A DNA stretch of 64,000 bases from Microcoleus sp. bin38.metabat.b11b12b14.051 (GTDB lineage: Bacteria > Cyanobacteriota > Cyanobacteriia > Cyanobacteriales > Microcoleaceae), in assembly GCF_013299165.1 (NCBI RefSeq), contig NZ_JAAFKD010000008.1, forward strand, positions 124,001-188,000, given 5' to 3'. Within the stretch, counting starts at the first letter, position 1. Each line of letters starts with the position of its first letter. Below the pieces are notes generated by a model, which saw only the letters and a list, made by a program, of their open reading frames with translations, did no database searches and was not told the origin of the DNA. The translations under genes and the position numbers were made by a program. Shown here in pieces: positions 36,291 to 46,303 of the stretch.

Positions 36291-37349
36291 ATGACAATCG
36301 CAGTCGGACGCGCCCAGACCGAAAGAGGCATCTTTGATGTCCTCGACGACTGGCTCAAGCGCGATCGCTTCGTCTTCGTAGGCTGGTCTGGCATCCTGCT
36401 ATTCCCCTGCGCCTACATGGCCATCGGTGGCTGGTTGACAGGCACCACCTTCGTCACATCCTGGTACACCCACGGTTTGGCAAGCTCCTACCTCGAAGGA
36501 GCCAACTTCCTCACCGTCGCAGTCTCCACCCCAGCCAACAGCCTCGGACACTCCCTGCTGTTCCTGTGGGGCCCCGAAGCACAGTGGGACTTCACCCGCT
36601 GGTTCCAACTCGGCGGCCTGTGGGCATTTGTCGCCCTCCACGGCGCTTTCGCCTTGATCGGGTTCTGCCTGCGTCAAATCGAAATCTCCCGTTTAGTCGG
36701 CATCCGCCCCTACAACGCTCTGGCATTCACCGGCCCCATCGCCGTGTTTGTGTCAGTGTTCCTGCTTTACCCCTTGGGTCAATCAGGCTGGTTCTTCGCC
36801 CCCAGTTTCGGCGTCGCAGCAATTTTCCGCTTCCTGCTCTTCCTGCAAGGCTTCCACAACTGGACGCTTAACCCCTTCCACATGATGGGCGTTGCAGGCA
36901 TCCTGGGCGGCGCGCTGCTGTGCGCTATCCACGGTGCTACCGTAGAAAACACCTTGTTTGAAGATGGCGAAGGCTCAAACACCTTCCGCGCCTTCAACCC
37001 AACTCAGTCTGAAGAAACCTACTCAATGGTGACAGCTAACCGCTTCTGGAGCCAAATCTTCGGAATTGCGTTCTCCAACAAGCGTTGGTTGCACTTCTTC
37101 ATGCTGTTCGTACCCGTCACAGGCTTGTGGATGAGCTCTATTGGCATCGTCGGTTTAGCATTAAACCTGCGCGCCTACGACTTCGTATCACAAGAATTGC
37201 GCGCTGCTGAAGATCCTGAGTTTGAAACGTTCTACACTAAGAACATTCTGCTTAACGAAGGCATTCGTGCTTGGATGGCTCCGACCGACCAACCCCACGA
37301 AAACTTCATCTTCCCTGAAGAAGTTCTGCCTCGCGGTAACGCACTTTAA
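36291..37349 (+). CDS. psbD: Photosystem II D2 protein
   Basis: The 352-residue D2 reaction-centre protein, full length and apparently intact. D2 binds pheophytin, QA, the chlorophylls of P680 and, with D1, the non-haem iron. Seen: the family N-terminus ([20 protein letters not shown]), five hydrophobic helices, [15 protein letters not shown], and the end [15 protein letters not shown] 36291. In most cyanobacteria the psbC start lies inside the last codons of psbD; here psbD ends 156 bp before psbC and those last codons occur a second time at the psbC start. Confidence 0.98.
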   Translation: MTIAVGRAQTERGIFDVLDDWLKRDRFVFVGWSGILLFPCAYMAIGGWLTGTTFVTSWYTHGLASSYLEGANFLTVAVSTPANSLGHSLLFLWGPEAQWDFTRWFQLGGLWAFVALHGAFALIGFCLRQIEISRLVGIRPYNALAFTGPIAVFVSVFLLYPLGQSGWFFAPSFGVAAIFRFLLFLQGFHNWTLNPFHMMGVAGILGGALLCAIHGATVENTLFEDGEGSNTFRAFNPTQSEETYSMVTANRFWSQIFGIAFSNKRWLHFFMLFVPVTGLWMSSIGIVGLALNLRAYDFVSQELRAAEDPEFETFYTKNILLNEGIRAWMAPTDQPHENFIFPEEVLPRGNAL

Positions 37350-37505
37350 AAAAATCAGGATTTGGATTTCAGCTTAATTTATGTTTTTTAAATTCAAACT
37401 AGAAATCCAAATTCCTATTCACCGGGTGGACGCAGTGCTCCTGCGGTCACCCGGAGAACAAAAAAACCGAAATCCAAAAACTAACATCGTTGGAGGTTCT
37501 ACCGC
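37350..37505. other. psbD-psbC spacer with two inverted repeats and a psbD tail copy
   Basis: Contains an inverted repeat AGGATTTGGATTTC (37357-37370) / GAAATCCAAATTCCT (37402-37416) and a GC-rich hairpin CCGGGTG (37422-37428) / CACCCGG (37448-37454). From 37493 the psbD frame EVLPRGNAL-stop is repeated (to 37522), running into psbC. The hairpins could lower read-through or protect the psbD mRNA end; neither has a T run. Confidence 0.85.
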
Positions 37506-37508
37506 GTG
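37492..37508 (+). promoter_or_regulatory. psbC ribosome-binding site and GTG start in duplicated psbD tail
   Basis: GGAGG at 37492-37496 lies nine bases before the GTG start at 37506. Both are part of the sequence that also reads EVLPRGNAL-stop in the psbD frame. The corresponding stretch at the true psbD end has GAAG and CGCGGT, so it lacks both the strong site and the GTG. Confidence 0.85.
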
Positions 37509-38885
37509 GTAACGCTCTCTAATTCCTATGCAAGCGGTCGCGACCAAGAATCCTCCGGATTCGCTTGGTGGTCAGGCAACGCTCGTTTGATCAATCTCTC
37601 AGGCAAACTGCTGGGCGCACACGTCGCTCACGCTGGTTTGATCGTGTTCTGGGCCGGAGCAATGACTTTGTTTGAAGTCGCTCACTTTATCCCAGAAAAA
37701 CCCATGTACGAACAGGGCTTAATCTTGATGCCCCACGTCGCTACATTGGGTTGGGGCGTAGGCCCTGGCGGTGAAGTCATTGATATCTTCCCGTTCTTCG
37801 TAGTCGGCGTTCTGCACTTGATTTCATCTGCTGTCCTCGGTTTGGGCGGCATTTATCACGCTGTTCGCGGCCCCGAAGTTCTCGAAGAATACTCTTCTTT
37901 CTTCGGCTACGACTGGAAAGACAAAAACCAGATGACCAACATCATCGGCTATCACCTGATTTTATTGGGTGGCGGCTGCTTGCTGCTGGTTGCTAAAGCC
38001 ATGTTCTTCGGCGGTGTCTACGACACTTGGGCTCCGGGCGGCGGCGACGTGCGTATTATCACGAACCCCACTCTGAATCCGGCTGTGATTTTTGGCTATT
38101 TGGTTCGCTCTCCTTTCGGTGGCGAAGGCTGGATTGTCAGCGTCAACAACATGGAAGACATCATCGGCGGTCACATCTGGCTGGGCCTGATTTGTATCGC
38201 TGGCGGTGTTTGGCACATTTTGACCAAGCCTTTCGGCTGGGCTCGCCGCGCCTTAATCTGGTCTGGCGAAGCTTACCTGTCATACAGCTTGGGCGCTTTG
38301 TCCCTCATGGGCTTCATCGCTTGCTGCTTTGTCTGGTTCAACAACACTGCTTACCCTAGCGAATTTTACGGCCCGACGGGCCCGGAAGCTTCTCAAGCGC
38401 AAGCTTTGACCTTCCTGATCCGCGACCAACGCTTGGGTGCTAACGTCGGTTCTGCACAAGGCCCTACCGGTCTGGGTAAATACCTGATGCGCTCTCCTAC
38501 TGGCGAAATCATTTTCGGCGGTGAAACGATGCGTTTCTGGGATTTCCAAGGCCCTTGGTTGGAACCCTTGCGCGGTACTAACGGTTTGGACTTGAACAAA
38601 ATTAAGAACGATATTCAGCCTTGGCAAGCTCGCCGCGCTGCTGAATACATGACTCACGCTCCTTTGGGTTCTTTGAACTCTGTGGGCGGCGTGGCAACTG
38701 AAGTTAACTCGTTTAACTTCACGTCTCCTCGTTCTTGGCTGTCCTGTTTCCACTTTGTGATGGGTTTCTTCTTCTTAATCGGCCACTTGTGGCACGCCGG
38801 TCGCGCTCGTGCGGCTGTCGCTGGCTTTGAGAAGGGTATCAATCGCGAAAATGAACCAGTGCTGGCTATGCCTGATTTAGACTAA
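37506..38885 (+). CDS. psbC: Photosystem II CP43 chlorophyll apoprotein
   Basis: The 459-residue CP43 inner antenna, which also gives ligands to the Mn cluster through the large lumenal loop. Seen: [18 protein letters not shown] near the start, six hydrophobic helices with paired His, and the lumenal [20 protein letters not shown] carrying the conserved Glu and Arg. The end [10 protein letters not shown] is typical. Start GTG 37506, preceded by GGAGG. It follows psbD in the same direction and ends in a strong terminator. Confidence 0.98.
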   Translation: MVTLSNSYASGRDQESSGFAWWSGNARLINLSGKLLGAHVAHAGLIVFWAGAMTLFEVAHFIPEKPMYEQGLILMPHVATLGWGVGPGGEVIDIFPFFVVGVLHLISSAVLGLGGIYHAVRGPEVLEEYSSFFGYDWKDKNQMTNIIGYHLILLGGGCLLLVAKAMFFGGVYDTWAPGGGDVRIITNPTLNPAVIFGYLVRSPFGGEGWIVSVNNMEDIIGGHIWLGLICIAGGVWHILTKPFGWARRALIWSGEAYLSYSLGALSLMGFIACCFVWFNNTAYPSEFYGPTGPEASQAQALTFLIRDQRLGANVGSAQGPTGLGKYLMRSPTGEIIFGGETMRFWDFQGPWLEPLRGTNGLDLNKIKNDIQPWQARRAAEYMTHAPLGSLNSVGGVATEVNSFNFTSPRSWLSCFHFVMGFFFLIGHLWHAGRARAAVAGFEKGINRENEPVLAMPDLD

Positions 38886-39541
38886 TCATCGAATTTATTT
38901 CTGATTTGATGGTCTAATCGAAAAAAGCTCCTGCTTAACGGCAGGAGCTTTTTTTTGAGCAAATATAGCAGATGTTGAAGGAAGAAGGAAGAAGGAAGAA
39001 GGAAGACTGAAATTCGGCAACGAGCAATGTGCGGGATGGAAGGAAGAAGGAAGAAGGAAGAAGGAAGACGGAAGAAGGAAGACGGAAGAAGGAAGACGGA
39101 AATTCGGCAACGAGCAATGTGCGGGATGTAACGGATGGAAGGAAGAAGAAAGAAGCAATCTACCGCGTGGCTTTGGGCAATCAAGAACGTCCTAACCGTC
39201 AGGGCGGTATATCTGGAAAAATGGCTCAAAAGTCGATCGACCTTTCTCTGAATGATTCTGCAATTATTGAAACTTGACAAATTTAATTATTTATGGTATG
39301 AAGCTTGCAAGACCGGCTCTACAAAGTTTATATTTGAACTAGAAAAGTTTTAATTGCACAAAAAAATTGAAAGTTGTAAGAGAAAGTTGCAGTTTGAAGG
39401 CAGCTTGCTAACTGTGCAAAACTCATCGACCATCGCCGTCAGGGTATTCATATTTTATTAAATCGCTGTGCTTGCCGAATTTTATAACACGCACAAAATT
39501 TTTGGGCCGGTTACTGTTATTGCTGGGAAAGCAAAAAATTA
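38886..39541. repeat. Gap with GGAAGAA heptamer arrays
   Basis: Two GGAAGAA/GGAAGAC heptamer arrays (about 38979-39006 and 39040-39101) each followed by the same GAAATTCGGCAACGAGCAAT tail and TGTGCGGGATG. The rest (39150-39541) holds no gene with support; it is the upstream region of the phytochrome-like pseudogene. Confidence 0.85.
38921..38957 (+). terminator. Intrinsic terminator of psbDC
   Basis: AAAAAAGCTCCTGC-TTAACG-GCAGGAGC followed by eight or more T, 35 bp after the psbC stop. A near-perfect, A-tailed stem that would also work leftward. Confidence 0.93.
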
Positions 39542-42500
39542 ATGGACTCATTAAAGAACCAAAATGTCATCAAGGTGAGGTACGATCGAGCAAATTTACT
39601 CTCGCGCATTGCCAACCGCATTCGCCGCTCTCTAGAATTGCCAGAAATTCTCAGCGCCACAGTAGCAGAAGTTCAATCGTTATTGGGAACTGACAGGGTA
39701 AAAATCTATAAATTTCATAGCGACGGTAGCGGTGAAGTGATTGCCGAATCAATCAACGACAACCGCTTGCCCTCCCTACTGGGGCTGCATTTTCCCGCAG
39801 ACGATATTCCCCCTCACGCCCGCGAATTGTTCGCCCAAGTACAGGTGCGATCGATCGTCGATGTCGCTGGAGGGCTGCTAGGCCAAAGTCCCCACCTTGA
39901 CACGGTTTCCGGCGAACTGCTGCCCGACGAAGTGCGGTACAGCCCGATCGACCCCTGCCACGCTGAATACTTAACGGCAATGGGTGTCAAGGCTTCGTTG
40001 GTAGTACCAATTTTTCACGGCGCAGAATTCTGGGGGTTGTTAGTATCTCACCACTCAGAGTGCTGGAGTGTGGCAGAGTACGAACTCCAAGCCGTTCAGA
40101 TGGTGGCAGATCAGCTCGGTGTCGCCATAGCGCAATCAACCCTCCTCGCCCAAGCGAGGGCGAAAGCTCAGCGGGAAGCTGCCCTCAACCGCGTCGCCGC
40201 AGCCCTGCACTCCCAGTCTGCGATCGAACTGCAAGTAGCTTTGACAGAATCTGTAGCTGCACTAGACGCAGCCGGCGGCAGGCTGTGCATTTTCGACAGC
40301 AGCAAAGTCACCAAAAAACGAGAGGGAAGCCCCTGGCTTTAGACATGGGGAGGAACTCGGTAGCGGTTTCAACCGCCTTCAATATTTTTTTACGCAATTG
40401 ATCGAAAGATTTGTTATGATTAAGTTGTAAGTAAAAAAACCATCTACGTGTTGAAACATTCTAGTATCGGAGAAATCCCGGCGAGCGTGAGCCACCACAC
40501 TCCTCAAAGAGTAGTAAGCCTGTTTAACTGACAAGTAACGGCAGAATGTGAAGCGTACCTATCTGGCAAAAGTGATGGATTATGAAAGCAAACAATTCAA
40601 AAGTAAGCGCAATTGCAATACCTTTTATATTGGTAGTTGTTTTGAGCGTCTAGAGGTGCTTTGATAACGCCTTTGAGAGTTTTCGGATTCATTCAAGAAT
40701 CCCCCTGATTCATCAGTGGGGAGTATCAAGAGTTTAATTCCCTACTCCGACAATTCCACACAGGCACTCAAAGTCTACACTTACGGCACCGGGCCGAGGA
40801 TGCAAATTTCGGCCAAATACCAGCAGGTAGAGCAATACAGCGTCTGGCACGACTATTTTCAGTCCGGCGAGCAACAGGTTTGGGCAATTCCCGACTTGTA
40901 CAAAATTAGCAGTCTCAGAAGCCTGCAACCGGCATTTCGACCGACAAAAATCCGCAGCATCTTAATCGTACCCCTCAGAACCCGCCAGCAAATATTCGGT
41001 TACTTGAGCATTTTTCGAGAAGAATTTGACACGGAAACTGTCTGGGCCGGACAGTTAGATGCCGACGGGCGGCTCGCCCAATCTCGAATATCTTTTGAAG
41101 CGTGGAAAGAGTCAAAAACTTCCCAAATTCGCGAATGGAATCCTGAAGAAATTGAATTAATACAATCTTTTGGCAGCCATTTTTCTGAGGCAATTAACCA
41201 CTATCAACTAAATCAACAAATAGAGGCACTTAACGCTAATTTAGAAAATCAAGTTCAAGAGCGTACAGCTCAACTGCAACAATTAACCCAACAGCAGCGA
41301 GTGCTGTTTGAAGTCGTGGCAAAAATGCGGAAATCCCTCGATTTGAACCAAATTTTTAGCACCATGTCTCAGGAAGTGCGACGGGCTTTAAATGCCGATC
41401 GCGTTGGGGTTTACCGCTTCGATCCCGCATCGGAATTTAACTATGGCGAATTCGTAGCTGAAGATGTTTTGCCAGATTTTACATCAGCAATGGCAGTCAG
41501 AGTAAACGATGGCTGCTTTGGAGAAAACTACGCCAATCTCTAGTCTCAGGGGCGAGTTCACACCCTCTCAGACATCAGACAAGCTGGACTGCAAGATTGC
41601 TTTCTCCAAATTTTAGAACAATTTGAAATCAAAGCTACTTTAGTTGCACCGGTCATGAAAGGTAACGAGCTTTGGGGGTTACTGTGCGTGCACCAGTGTT
41701 CGGCTCCCCGCAACTGGGAATCTTCCGAAATTCAGTTTGCTACTCAAATTTCCGCCCAGCTCAGCATCGCACTAGAACAAGCAGATTTGCTCGCTCAAAC
41801 TCAGCAGCAAACAGTTGATTTGCACTACGCTGCCGAGCAGCAGCGGATACTGTTTGAGGTGGTTGCTAAGATTCGAGAATCTCTCGATTTAGATACAATT
41901 TTTCGCACGACAACTACAGAACTGCGGCGGATTTTAAATGCAGACAGAGTTGGAATTTATCGCTTTGACCCGGATTCCAATTTTAATGAAGGGGAATTTA
42001 TTACAGAAGATGTTTTGCCAGTTTTTGGTTCCGCAATGGCTGTGAAAACTCGCGATCAATGTTTTGGCGAAAACTATGCGAATAAATACAGTCAGGGACA
42101 AATTAAAGTGTTCCCAGACATAGCAACTGCTGGACTCTCAGACTGCCACGCTGATATTTTGGCTCAATTTGCAATTAAGGCACAAATAATTATGCCACTG
42201 ATGAATGGCAGCCAACTGTGGGGCTTGCTATGCGTGCATCAGTGCGACGGTTCGCGCAATTGGAAAACTTCGGAAATCCAGTTTGCGACGCAAGTCGGAA
42301 CTCAGTTAAGCGTAGCATTAGAACAAGCTGATTTGCTCGCTAAGACGCGGCAGCAAACGATCGATCTCCAGTGGGCGGCCCAGCAACAGCGGATACTGTT
42401 TGAAATTGTGGTTAAGATTCGAGAATCTCTCGATATCAATGCGATTTTTAAGACTGCAACCCAAGAAGTTTGTCAGTTTATGCAAGTCGATAGAATTGCT

Positions 42501-43796
42501 GTCTATCGCTTTAATCCTGATTGGAGCGGTCAATATGTTGCCGAGTTTGTGAAAGATGGCTGGAGCAAATTGGTAGGTGAAGGTATCAATACGGTTTGGG
42601 AAAATACTTATTTGCAGTCACACCACGGCGGCAGGTATATCAATAATGAAACTCTCGCCGTTAATGATATCTATCAAGCTTGTCACTCGGAGTGTAACTT
42701 CACTATTTTAGAGCGTTTTCAGGTGCAGGCTTATGCGATCGCGCCGATTTTTGTAGGACAAGAACTTTGGGGTTTGCTGGCAGCATATCAACATTCTGCG
42801 CCGCGCTGCTGGGAAAGTTCAGAACTTAAGTTTTTAGCTCAAATTGCCAATCAGTTAGGCGTGGCTATCCAACAAGCCGATTTTCTAGAGAAAACCAGAG
42901 GTCAATCAGCACAAATTGCTCAAAATTTAAAGGATTTGCAAGACACTCAAGCTCAATTGATTCAGACTGAAAAAATGTCGGGTTTGGGGCAACTGGTGGC
43001 GGGGATTGCTCATGAAATTAACAATCCAGTTAATTTTATTTATGGCAATCTCAATCATGCTACTGATTATACTGAAAAATTGCTGAGTTTACTAGAACTT
43101 TACCAGCAGCAATATTTCGATGCTAGTCCTGAGATTGGCGAATTGACTGAAGATATTGACTTGGAATTTCTACTCGAAGATTTGCCTAAGTTGCTATTGT
43201 CTATGAAGGTGGGAGCCGATCGCATTCGTCAAATAGTTTTGTCTTTAAGGAATTTCTCTCGTCTGGATGAAAGTCAAATGAAGGCTGTCGATATTCATGA
43301 GGGCATTGACAGCACGCTGTTGATTTTGCAGCACAGGCTGAAATCTAGTTCGGATATTGGAAACATTGTGCTAGTTAAAGAGTACGGCAATTTACCTCTG
43401 GTTGAGTGTTATGCCGGACAGTTGAATCAGGTGTTTATGAATGTGATCGGAAATGCGATCGATGCTTTGCAATCGGAGAAGTTGAGCGATCGCAAATTCG
43501 TGAACCCTCAAATTAAAATCTCTACTGCTGTGGGTCAAATTAATGGCGATGTTCCTAGCGCGGTGATTCGGATTTCTGACAACGGTTCGGGAATCTCGGA
43601 ATCGATGAGAGAACGCATATTTGACCCTTTTTTCACGACTAAGCCGATCGGAAAAGGTACTGGATTGGGACTGTCAATTAGTTACCAAATTGTGGTATAA
43701 AAACACGGTGGCGTTTTAAAGTGTACTTCCCAATTGGGGAAGGGTACTGAATTTGCGATCGAGATTCCGATTAGTCAGCAGTCAGTTGACAGTTGA
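39542..43796 (+). pseudogene. Knotless-phytochrome-like multi-GAF histidine kinase, inactivated
   Basis: Remains of a photoreceptor kinase of about 1280 residues. GAF1 (39600-40150) has the bilin-binding features HFPADDIPPHAR and DPCHAEYLTAMGV (Cys-His). The next GAF has the phytochrome tongue-like SRISFEAWKE, as in Cph2-type (group II) phytochromes. Three more GAF domains follow, then HisKA with GIAHEINNPVNF and an ATPase (NVIGNAIDA, DNGSGIS, GTGLGLSIS). Three lesions: an IS200/IS605-like remnant in the second GAF (about 40312-40730), an in-frame TAG at 41541-41543 (sister domain has Tyr there, ANKYSQG), and a TAA at 43698-43700 where relatives have Glu (QIV-x-KHGG). The final frame runs into the GTTGACA heptamer repeat. 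ATG 39542. Confidence 0.85.
40312..40730 (+). mobile_element. Degenerate IS200/IS605-type (tnpB end) insertion
   Basis: The right end carries the typical tnpB tail (frame LRVFGFIQESP-stop at about 40673-40708) and a terminal hairpin CCCCCTGATTCATCAGTGGGG ending GAGTATCAA. The left part has another hairpin, CCCCTGGC...ATGGGG (40329-40350). No transposase remains, so the element is an internally deleted relic of about 420 bp. Boundaries are approximate. Confidence 0.65.
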
Positions 43797-44126
43797 CAGT
43801 TGACAGTTGACAGTTGACAGTTATTGTAGGGTGCGTCAGGGTGGCTGAATGTTTTCGTCACCTACTCAAGGATTCGCGCCCCCTGACGCACCCTACGGTT
43901 GGTTAGTCAGTTATTGTAGGGTGCGTCAGGGCGGCTGAATATTTTCGTTACCTACTCAAGGATTCGGGCCCCCTGACGCACCCTACGGTTAGCTTCGTTA
44001 TTGTAGTTCGATCGCCCGCCAGCGTTGCTTGCAGCATGGGTTTGCCCCAAAACATGGTAAATTCAGTTAGACAGACTTTTGTCAAAATACAGAACTGAGC
44101 ACTTGTAGTCGATCGACCGATACGCC
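43797..44126. repeat. Heptamer run and two GTGCGTCAGG inverted repeats
   Basis: A CAGTTGA heptamer run (about 43779-43820) is followed by two tandem copies (about 43826-43905, 43917-43987) of an inverted repeat with arms GTAGGGTGCGTCAGG and CCTGACGCACCCTAC. The copies differ at a few bases. The leader of the next gene is in the last 100 bp. Confidence 0.88.
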
Positions 44127-44312
44127 ATGCCAGATTCCGAATTCTCAGACGATTTAAAATGGACGCCCGAAGCCAAAGCCAAGCTAAAAAATATTCCCTA
44201 TTTTGTCCGGGGACAAGCTCGCGTGCGAATCGAGCAATTGGCCCGCGAAGCCGAAACAGAAGTCGTTACCGTTGACTTAGTTGAGCAAGCTCGCATCGAG
44301 TTTGGGCAATAA
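44127..44312 (+). CDS. PCP_red-domain mini-protein
   Basis: A 61-residue protein made almost wholly of the PCP_red domain, otherwise found at the C-terminus of the light-independent protochlorophyllide reductase subunit Chl[42 protein letters not shown]. No transmembrane helix. Stand-alone forms are common in cyanobacteria; function unknown, perhaps chlorophyll-synthesis related by homology. ATG 44127. It lies 68 bp before tpiA on the same strand. Confidence 0.82.
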   Translation: MPDSEFSDDLKWTPEAKAKLKNIPYFVRGQARVRIEQLAREAETEVVTVDLVEQARIEFGQ

Positions 44313-44380
44313 GGGATCGAAATGTACCCTAAAGCTTTAGACTATAAATTGCGTTGTAAGGACAAGGATTTAACAAAGTA

Positions 44381-45106
44381 GTGCGGAAAATAGTTATAGC
44401 TGGCAACTGGAAAATGTACAAAACTAGGGCAGAATCCCTAGAGTTTCTTCAAGGATTCATGTCCTGCCTGACGGAAACCCCAGAAGAACGGGAAGTCGTG
44501 CTTTGCGTTCCCTTTACAGATTTGAGTGTCCTCTCGAAAAACCTCCACGGAAGCCGGATCAGGCTCGGTGCTCAGAACGTTCACTGGCAAGAGTCGGGAG
44601 CTTATACTGGTGAAATTTCCGGGCAGATGCTAACAGAGCTTGGGGTGCGCTACGTCATCGTCGGGCACAGCGAGCGCCGGCAATATTTTGGGGAAACTGA
44701 CGAAACAGTGAATTTGCGGCTGAAAGCTGCTCAGAAATCCGGTTTAATTCCGATTCTGTGCGTGGGAGAGACAAAGCAACAGCGGGATGCTGGAGAAACG
44801 GAAGCTCATATTTTTTCTCAGTTAGCGCAGGATTTGGTTGGTGTTGACCAAGATAATTTGGTAATAGCTTACGAACCGATTTGGGCGATCGGCACTGGCG
44901 ATACTTGCGAAACGAAGGAAGCTAACCGAGTTATTGGTTTGATTCGCAGTAAATTGACTAATCCTGATGTGCCTATTCAGTACGGCGGCTCTGTGAAAGG
45001 AGACAATATTGATGAAGTTATGGCGATGCCTGAGATTGACGGGGTTTTAGTAGGCGGTGCGAGTTTGGAAGCTGCGAGTTTCAATAGAATTGTCAATTAT
45101 AAATAA
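44381..45106 (+). CDS. tpiA: Triosephosphate isomerase
   Basis: A 241-residue TIM-barrel enzyme interconverting dihydroxyacetone phosphate and glyceraldehyde 3-phosphate in the Calvin cycle and glycolysis. Seen: NWKMYKT (Asn, Lys), the catalytic His in VGHSERR, catalytic Glu in [11 protein letters not shown], and phosphate-binding [10 protein letters not shown] and GVLVGGASL. Start GTG 44381, just before [10 protein letters not shown], the normal N-terminus. Probably transcribed with the PCP_red mini-gene upstream. Confidence 0.97.
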   Translation: MRKIVIAGNWKMYKTRAESLEFLQGFMSCLTETPEEREVVLCVPFTDLSVLSKNLHGSRIRLGAQNVHWQESGAYTGEISGQMLTELGVRYVIVGHSERRQYFGETDETVNLRLKAAQKSGLIPILCVGETKQQRDAGETEAHIFSQLAQDLVGVDQDNLVIAYEPIWAIGTGDTCETKEANRVIGLIRSKLTNPDVPIQYGGSVKGDNIDEVMAMPEIDGVLVGGASLEAASFNRIVNYK

Positions 45107-45439
45107 TTGGTAATTGGTAATCTTGCCCAGAGCGCAGCCGAAGGGTGGTAATTGGTAATTCGTAATTGGTAATTAACTGCTTCCCACACGCTTATGCTGG
45201 GAACCGATATCATATCCTGTCTGGTCGATCGCAATCAATAAGGTTCGTAGTGTGGACTTTAGTCCGCAGTATTTTGCGGACTAAAGTCCACACTACTAAA
45301 GGTTTTTGTGATGGTAATCGACCAGACGCAATATTGCTTTTGAATAGCGATGCTCTTCAAAATGGAGGCTCGGCCTCGGAATGTGAATTAACAGGCTAAG
45401 CGCTTGCTAACGAGTATAAATAGGGCTTGAAAATAACTG
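45107..45439. repeat. Gap with GGTAATTGG repeat and a palindromic element
   Basis: A short GGTAATTGGTAATT repeat (45110-45172) is followed by the palindromic element at 45218-45328. No gene is seen. Confidence 0.8.
45218..45328. mobile_element. MITE-like palindrome with outer inverted ends
   Basis: Outer arms GTCTGGTCGAT (45219-) and ATCGACCAGAC (about 45317-45327) enclose the inner palindrome GGTTCGTAGTGTGGACTTTA ... TAAAGTCCACACTAC. Related outer ends and flank (ATATCAT, GGTCG) lie beside the palindrome at 22612-22700. About 110 bp, non-coding. Confidence 0.7.
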
Positions 45440-46303
45440 ATGACCGATCGCAAATTAACTATTAGAAATCAAACTTTCGTGTGGGGAAAACGCACTTATT
45501 TAATGGGCGTTTTAAACGTAACCCCTGACAGTTTTAGCGACGGCGGCGATTTTAATACCATAGAATCGGCTTTAGCGCAAGCTGAAAATATGGTGAAATC
45601 CGGGGTAGATATTATTGATATTGGCGGTCAATCTACGCGGCCCGGTGCAGCGGAAATATGTTTAGCAGAGGAACTCGACCGCGTTATACCTGTCGTACAA
45701 ATGCTGAGACAAAAAGCCGATATGTTTGGCTCAGTTCCGATTTCTGTGGATACTACCAGAGCACAGGTTGCTAAAGCTGCGGTTGAGGCTGGAGCTGATA
45801 TTGTCAACGATATTTCCGGAGCAACTTTTGACTGGGAAATGCTGTCAACCGTTGCTCAGTTGCAAGTTCCGATAATTTTGATGCACATTCGGGGAACTCC
45901 CCAGACGATGCAAAAACTTACAGATTATCGGGATTTAATTGGAGAAATTAGGGAATTTTTGGAGAGTCGAATTGCAGCGGCAGTTGCTGCGGGGATTGAC
46001 AAATCTCAGATAATTCTTGACCCCGGTATTGGCTTTGCCAAGACTTACAATCAAAATTTAGAAATTCTGCGGGAGTTGCCCAAATTCCGGGGTTTAGACT
46101 GTCCGATTTTAGTCGGAGTATCGCGCAAAAGCTTCATCGGTCAGATTTTGAATCAGCGGGAAGCTAAACAAAGAATCTGGGGGACAGCGGCGGCTTGTAC
46201 AAGTGCGATCGCAAATTCGGCAGATATTTTACGAGTTCACGATGTCAGAGAAATGCACGATGTTTGTCTGGTTGCCGACGCTATCTTCAGAAATCAATCT
46301 TGA
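45440..46303 (+). CDS. folP: Dihydropteroate synthase
   Basis: A 287-residue TIM-barrel enzyme joining 4-aminobenzoate to hydroxymethyl-dihydropterin diphosphate in folate synthesis. Seen: MGVLNVTPDSFSDGG, DIGGQSTRPGA, NDISGA, DPGIGFAKT and GVSRKSFIG. ATG 45440; the MTDRKLTIRNQTFVWGKRTY leader is normal. Its stop overlaps the 3' end of the convergent SPFH gene by 10 bp. Reads the same way as tpiA, across a repeat. Confidence 0.96.
   Translation: MTDRKLTIRNQTFVWGKRTYLMGVLNVTPDSFSDGGDFNTIESALAQAENMVKSGVDIIDIGGQSTRPGAAEICLAEELDRVIPVVQMLRQKADMFGSVPISVDTTRAQVAKAAVEAGADIVNDISGATFDWEMLSTVAQLQVPIILMHIRGTPQTMQKLTDYRDLIGEIREFLESRIAAAVAAGIDKSQIILDPGIGFAKTYNQNLEILRELPKFRGLDCPILVGVSRKSFIGQILNQREAKQRIWGTAAACTSAIANSADILRVHDVREMHDVCLVADAIFRNQS

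Noticed and set aside
38895-39280. Leftward Ser/Phe-rich and rightward Glu/Arg-rich ORFs
   Set aside because: They translate the GGAAGAA heptamer arrays.
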